Source: Patescibacteria group bacterium (GTDB lineage: Bacteria; Patescibacteriota; Minisyncoccia; Moranbacterales; GWC2-37-73). Taken from it: 64,000 nucleotides of DNA. Position 1 is the first letter of the stretch. Each line of letters opens with the position of its first letter. The position numbers were made by a program, and so were the translations under genes. Under the pieces are notes generated by a model. The model was not told where the DNA came from. It was given only the letters and a program-made list of their open reading frames with translations, and did not search any database. Positions 1-8,399 of the stretch are shown here, piece by piece. The DNA lies in NCBI GenBank assembly GCA_022709545.1, contig JAKLIP010000002.1, positions 310,001-374,000 on the forward strand. The letters run 5' to 3'.

Positions 1-1
1 A

Positions 2-181
2 ACTCTGGTTATTCCAATGCATTACAAAGTACCCGGATTAAACTTAAAAATAGAAGATGAAAAAAAGTTTTGCACCGAGATAGGAAATTGTCCCAAGGAA
101 AAAATATCCAGATTAAATGTAAAGAAAAAAGACCTTGAAAATAAGGGCATGGAAATAATTCTAATGAAACATGAGGCTTAG
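2..181 (+). CDS. MBL-fold metal-dependent hydrolase, C-terminal fragment
   Basis: The reading frame is open from the window edge and ends at TAG 179-181, giving about 59 residues. It begins with TLVIPMHYKVPG, which matches the C-terminal strand of the UPF0173/YycJ-like metallo-beta-lactamase-fold hydrolases, where the terminal His in the PMHY stretch is a metal ligand. Only the tail is visible, so substrate and full length cannot be judged. It lies in the same direction as the small membrane protein and gyrA that follow. The family assignment rests on one short motif. Confidence 0.6.
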   Translation, partial: TLVIPMHYKVPGLNLKIEDEKKFCTEIGNCPKEKISRLNVKKKDLENKGMEIILMKHEA

Positions 182-228
182 TGATTGTGCTTATAAAAAA
201 CTTTTTAATATAAATAAAGCAAGAACCT

Positions 229-612
229 GTGTCAATAAATATTTCTAAAAAAATTGAGCTTATTCGTAATCAGCCGGAACATATACGTATGTTATATGTG
301 TGGGGATGTGTTGCCTTTTTCATGATTGTTTTCTTTTTAGTGTGGATTTTTTCAATAAATTCAATGATTGCTGAGCATCGTAATTTAAATAATGAAATTA
401 TTCCAAGCATTAATGAACAAATGCGGGCATTATCAGAGCAAAATCTCTCTATAGAAAAACTCAGTCCGGAATCTTCTGTTAATAGCAACACTAGTAACGA
501 AAAAACTCTTCCTGATACTAACACTTCTGATAATAATTCTATTGACTCGCTTGATATTACTAGTGGGGTAGAGTCAAACAGGTATATTGATTTGCCAGCT
601 AACAATCAATGA
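229..612 (+). CDS. Small single-pass membrane protein
   Basis: A 127-residue protein read from a GTG start. Residues 1-22 are basic and cytoplasmic-like, residues 23-45 form one hydrophobic segment (YVWGCVAFFMIVFFLVWIFS), and the rest is a Ser/Asn/Thr-rich, probably disordered tail outside the membrane. No catalytic motif is visible. It sits between an MBL-fold hydrolase and gyrA, 56 bp from gyrA and in the same direction, so it may be co-transcribed. The antisense frame over the same bases (270-605) is a shadow. Function unknown. Confidence 0.7.
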   Translation: MSINISKKIELIRNQPEHIRMLYVWGCVAFFMIVFFLVWIFSINSMIAEHRNLNNEIIPSINEQMRALSEQNLSIEKLSPESSVNSNTSNEKTLPDTNTSDNNSIDSLDITSGVESNRYIDLPANNQ

Positions 613-668
613 AAATAATGTTAATTAAAATTTTAGGTAAACATTCCATATTTAAATTTATAAAATAA

Positions 669-3134
669 ATGATGAAAACAGAGTCTTCCAAAAAAACAGG
701 TCTTGAAAAGGAAACTATTACATCACAAGAGATTGTGTCTGAAGTGCAACAGTCTTATCTTGATTATGCTATGAGTGTAATCGTGGCTCGCGCTTTGCCT
801 GATGTCCGCGATGGACTAAAACCTGTTCACCGTCGGATTTTATATTCCATGTGGGAAAGCGGACTGAGACCTTCTGCCAAATTCAGAAAATCAGCTACCG
901 TTGTCGGAGAAGTTTTAGGAAAATATCATCCGCATGGCGACAGTGCTGTTTATGAATCCATGGTGCGTTTAGCTCAGGATTTTTCCTTGCGCTATCCATT
1001 AATTTGGGGACAGGGAAACTTTGGCTCTATGGATGGGGATGGCGCAGCTGCATATCGTTATACAGAAGCAAAGCTTAGACCTATTGCAGAAGAGATGCTT
1101 TTTGATATCGAAAAAAACACCGTCGATTTCGTGCCTAATTTTGATGGAGTACATAAAGAGCCAGTTGTATTGCCAGCCAAATTGCCCCAGCTTCTACTTA
1201 ACGGAACAATGGGTATTGCTGTTGGTATGGCTACAAACATTCCTCCACACAATTTAAGCGAATTAGCTGATGCCATAAATCACTTAATTGATAACCCAGA
1301 AGCTACTGTTAACGATTTGATGCATTTTATAAAAGGGCCTGATTTCCCAACTGGAGGAATCATGTATAATACACCAGGAATTCGAGAAGCTTATTCTACC
1401 GGACGCGGCAAAATCGTAACCAGAGCCAAGGCAGAAATAGTGGAAACAAAAGCAGGAAACTTCCAGGTCATCGTTTCTGAGATAACCTATGCCACTAATA
1501 AATCAGCCTTGATAGCTAAAATTGCTGAATTAGTAAGAGACGGAAAAATATTAGGTATCAAGGATTTGCGCGATGAGTCAGACAAAGAGGGTGTGCGTAT
1601 AGTTATTGACCTTAAAAAGGATGCTTATCCGCAAAAGGTTTTAAATAAGCTTTACGATACGACTGATTTGCAGAAGAATTTCAATGTAAACATGCTGGCC
1701 TTAGTTGATGGTATTGATCCACAGATTTTAAACTTGAAATCAATTTTGGAACACTATATCCAGCACCGAAACATAGTAGTCAAAAGGCGCACGCAGTTTG
1801 AGTTGGATAAAGCTAGGGATCGCGCTCATATTCTGGAAGGATTAAAGAAAGCATTGGATCATATTGATGCAGTCATTGAAACTATCAAAAAATCTCCAAC
1901 TAAAGAAGAGGCTCATGCTAATTTGATGAAAAAATTTAAATTATCCGAGAAACAGGCTAGTGCTATTCTGGAAATGAAACTTCAGACTTTAGCGGGACTG
2001 GAAAGAAAGAAAATTGAAGATGAGTTAAAAGAAAAATTAAATCTTATTGCCGAGCTGGAAAGTTTATTAGCCAGCCCTAAGAAAATTTTGGCTGTTGTTA
2101 AAAATGAACTCATTGAGCTCAAAGAAAAATACGGTGACGAACGCAAAACTAAAGTACTAAAAACTGGCATTGAAGAATTCAAGCAGGAAGATTTGATTCC
2201 AAACGAGGAAGCCATTATCACTATTTCACAAGATGGCTATATCAAGCGTATGAATCCTGGGGTTTATAAAGTTCAGAAACGTGGCGGCAAGGGAGTTATT
2301 GGCGCCACTACGCGCGAAGGAGATTCAATTGAAAAAGTTACCAGTGTTATGGCCCATGACAATCTAATGTTCTTCACAAATTCAGGAAAAGTTTTTCAAA
2401 CCAAGGCCTATGAAATCCCAGAATCATCTAGGACTGCTAAAGGTCAGGCGATTGTAAATTTCTTACAACTTGGACAAGAAGAAAAAATCACTGCTATGAT
2501 TCCATTTAACAAATCTGATGGATATAAATTCTTTTTCTTTACCACAACAGCTGGAGTGGTCAAGAAAACTAAAGTGGAAGACTTTGATAATGTCAGGAGA
2601 AGTGGACTCATTGCCATAACATTAGACAAAGGCGACACTTTAAATTGGGTTTTACCAACAACTGGAACAGATGAGATTATTATTAGCACTTCCGGGGGAC
2701 AGGCTATTAGATTTAGGGAGTCAGATGTAAGAGCTATGGGGAGAAATGCAGCCGGCGTGCGTGGCATCAAACTCAAAGGAAGCGACAGGGTTGTTGGAAT
2801 GGATGTTGTCATTAAAGGACAAAAAGGAAATCAGTTGCTGATAATTTCTGAAAATGGTTTCGGAAAACGCACCGATCTTTCAGCTTACAAAATTCAGCAT
2901 CGCGGAGGATCAGGAATTAAGACTGCTAACGTTACCGCCAAGATTGGCAAGCTTGTCGGGGCACACATTGTTAATGTTGATGACATTGAAGGTGATTTAA
3001 TTGTAACTTCCGCTCAGGGACAAATTATCCGCATCCCGCTCTCTAGCATTTCGACTCTCGGCCGCGCTACGCAAGGTGTCAGAATTATGAAACCAAGCAC
3101 GGGAGATAAAGTTTCTGCCGCAGCAATAATATAA
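669..3134 (+). CDS. gyrA: DNA gyrase subunit A
   Basis: The breakage-reunion subunit of gyrase, which introduces negative supercoils with GyrB. The 821 residues are a normal GyrA length. The N-terminal winged-helix/tower domain carries the quinolone-region motif [10 protein letters not shown] (Ser92, Glu96) and the active-site Tyr131 in YRYTEAKL. The C-terminal pinwheel contains a GyrA box, QKRGGKG, near residue 537, which separates GyrA from ParC. ATG codons at 669 and 672 are equally possible starts, and neither has a Shine-Dalgarno sequence. gyrB is not adjacent. The gene points toward the predicted origin, so it is read head-on to the fork. Confidence 0.97.
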   Translation: MMKTESSKKTGLEKETITSQEIVSEVQQSYLDYAMSVIVARALPDVRDGLKPVHRRILYSMWESGLRPSAKFRKSATVVGEVLGKYHPHGDSAVYESMVRLAQDFSLRYPLIWGQGNFGSMDGDGAAAYRYTEAKLRPIAEEMLFDIEKNTVDFVPNFDGVHKEPVVLPAKLPQLLLNGTMGIAVGMATNIPPHNLSELADAINHLIDNPEATVNDLMHFIKGPDFPTGGIMYNTPGIREAYSTGRGKIVTRAKAEIVETKAGNFQVIVSEITYATNKSALIAKIAELVRDGKILGIKDLRDESDKEGVRIVIDLKKDAYPQKVLNKLYDTTDLQKNFNVNMLALVDGIDPQILNLKSILEHYIQHRNIVVKRRTQFELDKARDRAHILEGLKKALDHIDAVIETIKKSPTKEEAHANLMKKFKLSEKQASAILEMKLQTLAGLERKKIEDELKEKLNLIAELESLLASPKKILAVVKNELIELKEKYGDERKTKVLKTGIEEFKQEDLIPNEEAIITISQDGYIKRMNPGVYKVQKRGGKGVIGATTREGDSIEKVTSVMAHDNLMFFTNSGKVFQTKAYEIPESSRTAKGQAIVNFLQLGQEEKITAMIPFNKSDGYKFFFFTTTAGVVKKTKVEDFDNVRRSGLIAITLDKGDTLNWVLPTTGTDEIIISTSGGQAIRFRESDVRAMGRNAAGVRGIKLKGSDRVVGMDVVIKGQKGNQLLIISENGFGKRTDLSAYKIQHRGGSGIKTANVTAKIGKLVGAHIVNVDDIEGDLIVTSAQGQIIRIPLSSISTLGRATQGVRIMKPSTGDKVSAAAII

Positions 3135-3196
3135 ATATATTGCCATAATAGATTATTTATGATATCGTTTTTTAGTAATAATTTAATGAGCATGGA

Positions 3197-3251
3197 TTGG
3201 TTTTCGGCACAGCTCTCCACAACCAACAGTGTTGGCGTGAGGGTAAACCAA
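3197..3251 (+). promoter_or_regulatory. Structured rpsO leader, candidate S15 autoregulatory element
   Basis: The rpsO leader folds well by eye. TTGGTTT (3197-3203) pairs with AAACCAA (3245-3251) and encloses a second hairpin: CTCT (3213-3216) with AGGG (3240-3243), CAC (3218-3220) with GTG (3237-3239), and CCAAC (3223-3227) with GTTGG (3231-3235) around an AGT loop. It ends 26 nt before the ATG. S15 is known to repress its own mRNA through leader structures that differ between phyla. Binding here is inference. Confidence 0.45.
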
Positions 3252-3277
3252 AACTCATTCATCGCCTACAAAATGCT

Positions 3278-3547
3278 ATGGCTTTAACGCACAAGCAAAA
3301 GGAAAAAGTGACAAAAGAAGTGAAGCGTCACGAAAAAGATACCGGTTCGCCGGAATATCAGATCGCGATGTTCACAGAGAGAATCAAAAAACTGACTTCT
3401 CACCTTAAGAAAAACAAGAAAGATTTCCATTCACGCCGAGGACTTCTTAAGATGGTTGCCAAAAGACGCAAGCTAATGGCTTATCTCGAAAAGACCAATG
3501 AAAAATCCTATAAGAAAATAACAAAGGATCTAAACCTTAAAGGTTAA
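3278..3547 (+). CDS. rpsO: 30S ribosomal protein S15
   Basis: An 89-residue protein, the exact usual length for S15, when read from ATG 3278. The frame is open back to 3197, but those extra codons are the structured leader and are not part of S15. Family-typical stretches are DTGSPEYQIAMFTERI and the SRRGLLKMVAKRRKLMAYL helix that contacts 16S rRNA helices 20-22. S15 is a primary binder in the platform of the small subunit. The gene is followed at once by a strong terminator, so it is separated from pnp, unlike the E. coli rpsO-pnp operon. Confidence 0.97.
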   Translation: MALTHKQKEKVTKEVKRHEKDTGSPEYQIAMFTERIKKLTSHLKKNKKDFHSRRGLLKMVAKRRKLMAYLEKTNEKSYKKITKDLNLKG

Positions 3548-3553
3548 TATATT

Positions 3554-3585
3554 ATAAAAGCAGGGTAACCTGCTTTTATTTTTCC
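3554..3585 (+). terminator. Rho-independent terminator after rpsO
   Basis: A perfect 11-bp stem (ATAAAAGCAGG / CCTGCTTTTAT) with a GTAA loop, followed by a T-rich tract. Confidence 0.85.
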
Positions 3586-3630
3586 GTCTTTATTCAAAAT
3601 TATAAATTCATAATTCAAAATTCTAAGCTT

Positions 3631-4128
3631 ATGGCTCAATTTAAAGAACAGCGCGTCGGAGTTTTGGTTGACATCCAAAATCTCTACTACAGCGCTCGGG
3701 TTTTATATAAAAAGAAGGTTAACTTTGGACAGCTTCTAAAATTAGGCGTGGGTGAAAGAAAAATTATTCGCGCCATTGCTTATGGCATTAAAACACTAGA
3801 AGGACAAGAAGAAAAGTTTTTTGAAGCTCTGGAAAAACAAGGGTTTGAAGTTAAAACTAAGGATCTGCAAATTTTTCCCGGAGGAGCTAAAAAGGGAGAT
3901 TGGGATGTCGGCATTGCTGTTGACGCTATTAAATTATCTAAAAGCCTGGATTCTATCATTTTAGTTTCTGGCGATGGAGACTACATCCCCGTAGTTGAAT
4001 ATATACAAAATACCACCGGCTGCCGCGTGGAGGTTATGGCTTTCAGAGAATCTGCCAGCACCAAACTGCTAGAAAAGGCTGATGGATTCATAGATATCAG
4101 CGAAAATAAGAAAAAGTTTTTGATATAA
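3631..4128 (+). CDS. NYN (LabA/DUF88) PIN-like domain protein
   Basis: A 165-residue protein covering a complete NYN domain. The N-terminal VGVLVDIQNLYYSAR strand-loop holds the first acidic metal residue, and LVSGDGDYIPVVEYI carries the SGDGD motif typical of LabA-like proteins, with DVGIAVDAI between them. NYN domains are PIN-like and often act as metal-dependent ribonucleases; all expected acidic residues appear to be present. Nuclease activity is inferred from the family. Position between rpsO and pnp (a 3'-5' exoribonuclease) would fit an RNA-processing role. It is closed by its own hairpin. Confidence 0.85.
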   Translation: MAQFKEQRVGVLVDIQNLYYSARVLYKKKVNFGQLLKLGVGERKIIRAIAYGIKTLEGQEEKFFEALEKQGFEVKTKDLQIFPGGAKKGDWDVGIAVDAIKLSKSLDSIILVSGDGDYIPVVEYIQNTTGCRVEVMAFRESASTKLLEKADGFIDISENKKKFLI

Positions 4129-4141
4129 CTCTTTGTTTTTT

Positions 4142-4180
4142 ATTTAAAAACAGGAATAATACTTAATCCTGTTTTTAAAT
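4142..4180 (+). terminator. Hairpin terminator after the NYN gene
   Basis: ATTTAAAAACAGGA (4142-4155) pairs perfectly with TCCTGTTTTTAAAT (4167-4180). The run of T lies inside the 3' arm rather than after it. Confidence 0.65.
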
Positions 4181-4185
4181 TTACG

Positions 4186-4214
4186 TTGACAAAAATAAAA
4201 AAAGAGGCTATTAT
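4186..4214 (+). promoter_or_regulatory. Promoter of pnp
   Basis: TTGACA (4186-4191), a 17-bp spacer, TATTAT (4209-4214). A near-consensus housekeeping promoter. Transcription would start near 4221 and leave a leader of about 110 nt. Confidence 0.75.
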
Positions 4215-4300
4215 TCGAACAATTAACAATTTCAAAGCCTTGGCCTGTGCGTAGGAGACACAATAATAAACTTAATTTTTGAGTTTAATATCGTGTTTAT

Positions 4301-4328
4301 AACGTCATTAGCTATAGGCTGATACGTT
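4301..4328 (+). promoter_or_regulatory. Hairpin abutting the pnp start codon
   Basis: AACGT (4301-4305) pairs with ACGTT (4324-4328), and ATTAGC pairs with GCTGAT inside it with one G-U pair. The stem ends three bases before ATG 4332, where a ribosome must bind, and no Shine-Dalgarno sequence is present. E. coli pnp is autoregulated through a leader hairpin. A comparable role here is inference. Confidence 0.4.
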
Positions 4329-4331
4329 CTT

Positions 4332-6440
4332 ATGGAACAAAAAAAATGGTCTCTCCAGATCGGAGGTCGGGTTCTTGAAATAGAAACTGGTCTTTTGGCT
4401 AAGCAGGCTGGCGGAGCTGTAACTGCTCGTTATGGTGATACAGTTGTTTTAGCAACTGCTGTTATGAGCAAAGAGGCTGCCAGGGTCAGCGGTTATTTTC
4501 CTCTTTCAGTTGAATTTGAGGAAAGATATTATGCTGCCGGAAAAATAAAAGGTTCAAAATTTATTAAAAGAGATGGCCGTCCTTCAGAAGAAGCCGTTTT
4601 AACTGGACGAGTTGTTGACCGAACCATCAGGCCTCTTTTTAATGGCCGCATGAGAAATGAGGTGCAGGTTGTAGTGACAGTACTTTCAATTGATGGCGAA
4701 AACGATCCAGATATCGTCTCGATTATTGCCGCTTCAACAGCTTTGTCTATTTCAAATATTCCATGGAACGGTCCGGTAGCTGCAGTCAGGGTTGGTCAAG
4801 TTAATGGAGAATTTGTTTTAAATCCGGTAAATGGAGAATTAGCTGAAAGCAATCTTGATTTGGTAATTTCTGGAACAAAAAGCAAAATAAACATGCTAGA
4901 AGCTGGTGCCAAAGAGGTTCCGGAAGAAGAAATTGTTAAAGCTTTTGCTTTTGGACAGGAGGCCATTACAAAAATTGCTACTTTCATTGAAGAAATAGCC
5001 AAGGAAGTTGGCAAAGAAAAAATTGAGCCAGTTTTAATTCAGGGCACCCAAGAGTTTGAAGCTAAAGTTAAAGAAATTTTGCTCGCAGAGGGCCTGGCTG
5101 AAGCTTTATATGATCCAAAGAAGAAAATAGTAGAAGAAAAAACCGCGAAAATAAAGGAAAAGGTAAATGAATACATAAAAGAAACCTTCACAGAAGATAT
5201 AGAAAAGCTAAAAGAAATTGCCGAGCAAGTTTTTGAAGAAGCTTCTGATGAGATCGTACACGCGAATATTTTAGAAAAGGAAAAAAGACCTGATGGTAGA
5301 AAATTAGATGAAATTCGCCACATTGATTGTAAGGTTGGAATTCTTCCAAGGACTCATGGTACAGGACTTTTCACTCGCGGAGAAACTCAGGCTCTGACCG
5401 TAACGACCCTAGGGTCTCCAGGTGATGAACAGGTTATAGACACAATGGAAATTGACACTAAGAAAAGGTATATACATCATTATAATTTTCCTCCTTATTC
5501 CGTAGGAGAAATAAAAGCCATGCGTGGACCAGGAAGAAGAGAAATTGGTCACGGGGCCTTGGCTGAACGAGCTCTTTTGCCTGTAATCCCACCAAAAGAA
5601 GAATTTCCTTATACTGTCTTAGTTGTAAGTGAGATTCTTGAATCAAATGGTTCTTCATCAATGGCTTCAACCTGTGGTTCGACTCTTTCCCTTATGGATG
5701 CCGGGGTACCTATAAAACGGCCAGTTAGCGGAATTGCTATGGGAATTATTGTTGGAAAAAACAATAAATTCAAGATTTTAACTGATATTCAGGGCCTTGA
5801 AGATCATTATGGCGACATGGATTTTAAGGCGGCCGGAACCAGCGAAGGAATTACTGCCCTGCAAATGGACGTTAAAGTTGATGGTATAACTGTTGATATG
5901 TTAAAGGCAGTTTTGATGCAATCTAAAAATAATCGCATGGAAATATTAGACAAAATACTGGCTACTATACCGGAATCAAAAAAAAATATGTCTCAATATG
6001 CTCCTAGAATAATAACTCTTCACATAAACCCTGACAAAATCAGAAATGTTATCGGAACTGGTGGTAAAATTATCAATGAAATTATCGATGAAACCGGGGT
6101 ACAGATCGACATTGAAGACGATGGTTCTATTTTCATTACCTCAACCGATGAAACTTCAGCTCTCCGAGCTCAAAAATGGATTGATAACCTTACCCATGAA
6201 GTAAAGGTTGGAGAAATTTTCAATGCTAAGGTTACCCGTCTTATGACTTTTGGCGCTTTTGCAGAAATTTTACCGGGACAGGAAGGCCTTATCCACATTT
6301 CGGAGTTTTCCGACCAGCGTATAGCCAGGGTTGAGGATGTCGTAAAAATTGGAGACATTGTTCCAGTAAGAGTAAAACTTATTGATGATCAAGGTCGCAT
6401 TAACTTGACTGCAAAAAACGTAAGGCCAATAACGAATTAA
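4332..6440 (+). CDS. pnp: Polyribonucleotide nucleotidyltransferase (PNPase)
   Basis: Phosphorolytic 3'-5' exoribonuclease of RNA turnover, active as a trimer. The 702 residues match the family. Order of domains: first RNase PH domain (1-~210), helical linker (~240-310), second RNase PH domain with the GSSSMASTCG phosphate-binding stretch (~440) and GDMDFKAAG with the catalytic acidic residues (~490), a KH domain with GTGGKIINEI (~577-590), and an S1 domain from ~625 (KVGEIFNAKVTRLMTFGAFA). All parts are intact. It has its own promoter and a structured leader. Confidence 0.97.
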   Translation: MEQKKWSLQIGGRVLEIETGLLAKQAGGAVTARYGDTVVLATAVMSKEAARVSGYFPLSVEFEERYYAAGKIKGSKFIKRDGRPSEEAVLTGRVVDRTIRPLFNGRMRNEVQVVVTVLSIDGENDPDIVSIIAASTALSISNIPWNGPVAAVRVGQVNGEFVLNPVNGELAESNLDLVISGTKSKINMLEAGAKEVPEEEIVKAFAFGQEAITKIATFIEEIAKEVGKEKIEPVLIQGTQEFEAKVKEILLAEGLAEALYDPKKKIVEEKTAKIKEKVNEYIKETFTEDIEKLKEIAEQVFEEASDEIVHANILEKEKRPDGRKLDEIRHIDCKVGILPRTHGTGLFTRGETQALTVTTLGSPGDEQVIDTMEIDTKKRYIHHYNFPPYSVGEIKAMRGPGRREIGHGALAERALLPVIPPKEEFPYTVLVVSEILESNGSSSMASTCGSTLSLMDAGVPIKRPVSGIAMGIIVGKNNKFKILTDIQGLEDHYGDMDFKAAGTSEGITALQMDVKVDGITVDMLKAVLMQSKNNRMEILDKILATIPESKKNMSQYAPRIITLHINPDKIRNVIGTGGKIINEIIDETGVQIDIEDDGSIFITSTDETSALRAQKWIDNLTHEVKVGEIFNAKVTRLMTFGAFAEILPGQEGLIHISEFSDQRIARVEDVVKIGDIVPVRVKLIDDQGRINLTAKNVRPITN

Positions 6441-6446
6441 TTTTTC

Positions 6447-6475
6447 TTGGCAAAAAAAGGTGTTTATTGTAAAAT
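6447..6475 (+). promoter_or_regulatory. Promoter upstream of the membrane protein at 6532
   Basis: TTGGCA (6447-6452), 17-bp spacer, TAAAAT (6470-6475). Its -10 box overlaps the first bases of the pnp terminator hairpin. Confidence 0.5.
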
Positions 6476-6505
6476 GTAAGTGCAATCAATGTGCTTACAT
6501 TTTTT
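6473..6505 (+). terminator. Likely terminator of pnp
   Basis: AATGTAAG (6473-6480) pairs with CTTACATT (6494-6501) and is followed by a T run to 6505. It overlaps the start region of the next transcription unit, so it could also attenuate it. Confidence 0.55.
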
Positions 6506-6531
6506 GTAAATTTATTTTATAAAATAAAAAA

Positions 6532-7641
6532 ATGACAACACCAACCAATCTAGGGTCTCCTTTTATTAATAATACCGTTACCAACAAAACTAACGATGAG
6601 AAAATTGAGGGAGTGGGAGAGTTTTCAATCCATACAATGAAAGATGATCTTCTTTATTTGCAAAAAAATAAAGGTGATATAAAAAACATAAATCAGGCCG
6701 AGGTTTCTAAAATATTTATACCTAAGCCGACCCCAATGGAAGCTCCGCAAAAAAAGACTTTCGTTCCGGGTGAAGTTTCTTCTAAACTTGTTCATCCTTT
6801 TGTGAAACAGGATGGGAAGCTAGATACAAAAGATCTTGATATGGCCTTTTCTAATAACAAAAAAAGTGCTTCCAATAGGCGTAAAATTGCCATAATTATG
6901 TCTGGAGTAGTCGCTACTATTGTTATTATGTTGGGAGGATATTATGCAGGAAAATCCTATTTCTTAAACAAAAAAAGTGAAAATGCCTATGTCCCAATTG
7001 AGATTGCGGAGGAAGAAACATCTCAAAAACCAACAGGGGTTACGCCCGCGACTGAGCCCACCGTGTCTATGGAAAAATATTCTTCTACAAAACCGAATTA
7101 TTTGTCTCTTGACTTTACAACCATTTCTTCTGAAGACATTAAAAAAACACTTACTAGTTTGGCCGAAGAATTAAAAACAATATCTCAAGAAAGAGCTTCC
7201 TATGAGTTTGTTGTTGTTGACGCCAACAATAAGCCGGTGGCGTTCCCAATTTTTGCAACTGCAGCAAAGCTTAATTTGTCGCCCTTGATTTTGAGCAGCT
7301 TGGGAGAAAATTTTTCTCTATTTCTTTACAACGATTCCGGAAACTCACGCCTTTCCTTTGCAGCAAATGTAGTCAAAAAAGAAATTTTGATAGCCGAACT
7401 CTTGAAACAGGAAAAAAGTTTTATTACCGATGCTTCTTTTCTCTTTCTAAATGAAAAACCCGAGATAGCCAAGGGGCTTTTTAAAGACAGCATTTACAGA
7501 GACATTCCCATAAGGTTTTTTAACGTAAATGACCGCATAACAATGTCGATAGATTATTCTATAATTTCGGATAAATTGATTGTTTCCACAAGTAAAAACA
7601 CCATGCGCGCAATAGTTGATCGATTAATAGACAAAAAGTGA
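6532..7641 (+). CDS. Bitopic membrane protein with large outer domain
   Basis: A 369-residue protein. About 115 hydrophilic, Lys/Pro-rich residues come first, then one hydrophobic segment at roughly 117-137 (IAIIMSGVVATIVIMLGGYYAG), then a Ser/Thr/Pro linker and a mixed alpha/beta domain of about 200 residues outside the membrane. No known motif is visible. The N-terminus contains PTPMEAPQKKTFVPG, a Pro-rich stretch likely to be unstructured. It has its own promoter. There is no Shine-Dalgarno sequence; the start follows an A-rich tract. Function unknown. Confidence 0.75.
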   Translation: MTTPTNLGSPFINNTVTNKTNDEKIEGVGEFSIHTMKDDLLYLQKNKGDIKNINQAEVSKIFIPKPTPMEAPQKKTFVPGEVSSKLVHPFVKQDGKLDTKDLDMAFSNNKKSASNRRKIAIIMSGVVATIVIMLGGYYAGKSYFLNKKSENAYVPIEIAEEETSQKPTGVTPATEPTVSMEKYSSTKPNYLSLDFTTISSEDIKKTLTSLAEELKTISQERASYEFVVVDANNKPVAFPIFATAAKLNLSPLILSSLGENFSLFLYNDSGNSRLSFAANVVKKEILIAELLKQEKSFITDASFLFLNEKPEIAKGLFKDSIYRDIPIRFFNVNDRITMSIDYSIISDKLIVSTSKNTMRAIVDRLIDKK

Positions 7642-7659
7642 CCAGCTTTTTTGTTTAAT

Positions 7660-7689
7660 TGTGGATAACTTGGGGATAATTGTGGATTT
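7660..7689 (+). other. Cluster of DnaA-box-like sequences
   Basis: TGTGGATAA (7660-7668) is a perfect reverse-strand DnaA box. TGTGGATTT (7681-7689) is one or two bases off, with GGGGATAAT between them. This is 16 kb from the predicted origin. Confidence 0.35.
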
Positions 7690-7818
7690 TGCTAATTAAA
7701 AAACAAAAATAAATTACTTTTTAATTTTTACTATCTTTTCTTTTTATTGAGTTATTTTTGTTAAAAAAGTTATTTTCATCATTTTTCCCCATAAAAAGCC
7801 TTTTATTATAAAATATTA

Positions 7819-7847
7819 TTGACCGATTGTCTTTTTTTTGCTATAAT
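7819..7847 (+). promoter_or_regulatory. Promoter upstream of the long hairpin
   Basis: TTGACC (7819-7824), 17-bp spacer, TATAAT (7842-7847). It predicts a start near 7854. A 37-codon frame begins at ATG 7859 and runs through the hairpin to TGA 7970-7972, so a short leaderless leader peptide is possible but unproven. Confidence 0.6.
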
Positions 7848-7889
7848 TAGGTTATAAAATGTTCTTTACTAAATTAAATCTTCTTTTTG

Positions 7890-7952
7890 GAACAGTGGAA
7901 GCGTTCCAATCACAATTTCCCCCTATTTGTGATTGGAACGCTTCCACTGTTC
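7890..7952. repeat. Perfect 26-bp inverted repeat
   Basis: Arms 7890-7915 and 7927-7952 are exact reverse complements, 26 bp each, with an 11-nt loop. Each arm holds a smaller palindrome (GGAAGCGTTCC). No T run follows on either strand, so it is not a usual terminator. Its GC content is well above the flanks. Two more small hairpins follow (CTTGAT/ATCAAG and CCCTG/CAGGG, 7962-8004). It could be a MITE-like remnant or the 5' domain of an RNA. Confidence 0.85.
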
Positions 7953-8170
7953 AAGTGTTTCTTGATCAATGAATCAAGAAGCCGCCCTGATTCTAACCAG
8001 GGACCCTAAAACAAAAACAAAAAACTTTTTTAAATATAAAAATAAACAATAAAAAAGTAGTACCTTAAACAACCAATCAAAGGCTATCATGCCAGAGAAC
8101 GGTAGAAGCATAAACATTAGTAAAGTTAGAAACTAATGAATTTCCGTATGTATACAAAATACACTTACGC

Positions 8171-8390
8171 TATAATGACGAACAAGCCTTCACCCGGGCT
8201 ATATCATTTCCACGTTGAGTGTTGATACATACAAACACTCGGCGCTGTTCGCCATTTATTATATAATTGGGCGCTTTACAGCGCCGGGTTTCCATACCTT
8301 ATTTTAGGGATAATGCGAGCATAAAAATCCGGTTTTATCCTCACATTAACCTTAAAGACGCTTCCCTCAACAGAGGGTTTTTGTTTTTAT
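8171..8390 (+). ncRNA. Candidate structured non-coding RNA, about 200 nt
   Basis: A TATAAT box at 8171-8176 and a terminator at 8364-8382 bound a GC-rich block in a very AT-rich gap. Pairings seen: CGAACA (8179-8184) with TGTTCG (8246-8251); GAGTGTT (8217-8223) with AACACTC (8234-8240); GGCGC (8270-8274) with GCGCC (8281-8285); ATAAAA (8321-8326) with TTTTAT (8333-8338). ACCCGG (8192-8197) can also pair with CCGGGT (8284-8289) as a pseudoknot. No protein frame covers it. It does not match tmRNA, RNase P RNA or SRP RNA by conserved motifs. Size and layout would fit 6S RNA, but I cannot confirm that. Confidence 0.45.
8364..8390 (+). terminator. Terminator of the candidate RNA
   Basis: CCCTC (8364-8368), AACA loop, GAGGG (8373-8377), then TTTTTGTTTTT. 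It ends 10 bp before the yraN start. Confidence 0.8.
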
Positions 8391-8399
8391 GCACATTAT

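Noticed and set aside
270-605. A 111-codon - strand frame opposite the small membrane protein
   Set aside because: It is the antisense shadow of the Ser/Asn-rich tail. The + strand frame has a sensible membrane-protein plan and fits the operon direction.
3197-3277. A 27-codon extension at the start of rpsO
   Set aside because: S15 is 89 residues from ATG 3278, and the extra sequence forms a folded leader.
7980-8390. tmRNA, RNase P RNA or SRP RNA in the large gap
   Set aside because: No tmRNA acceptor ends or tag frame ending in Ala-Ala, no GAGGAAAGTC-type RNase P core and no SRP loop motif were found. Kept only as an unassigned RNA candidate.
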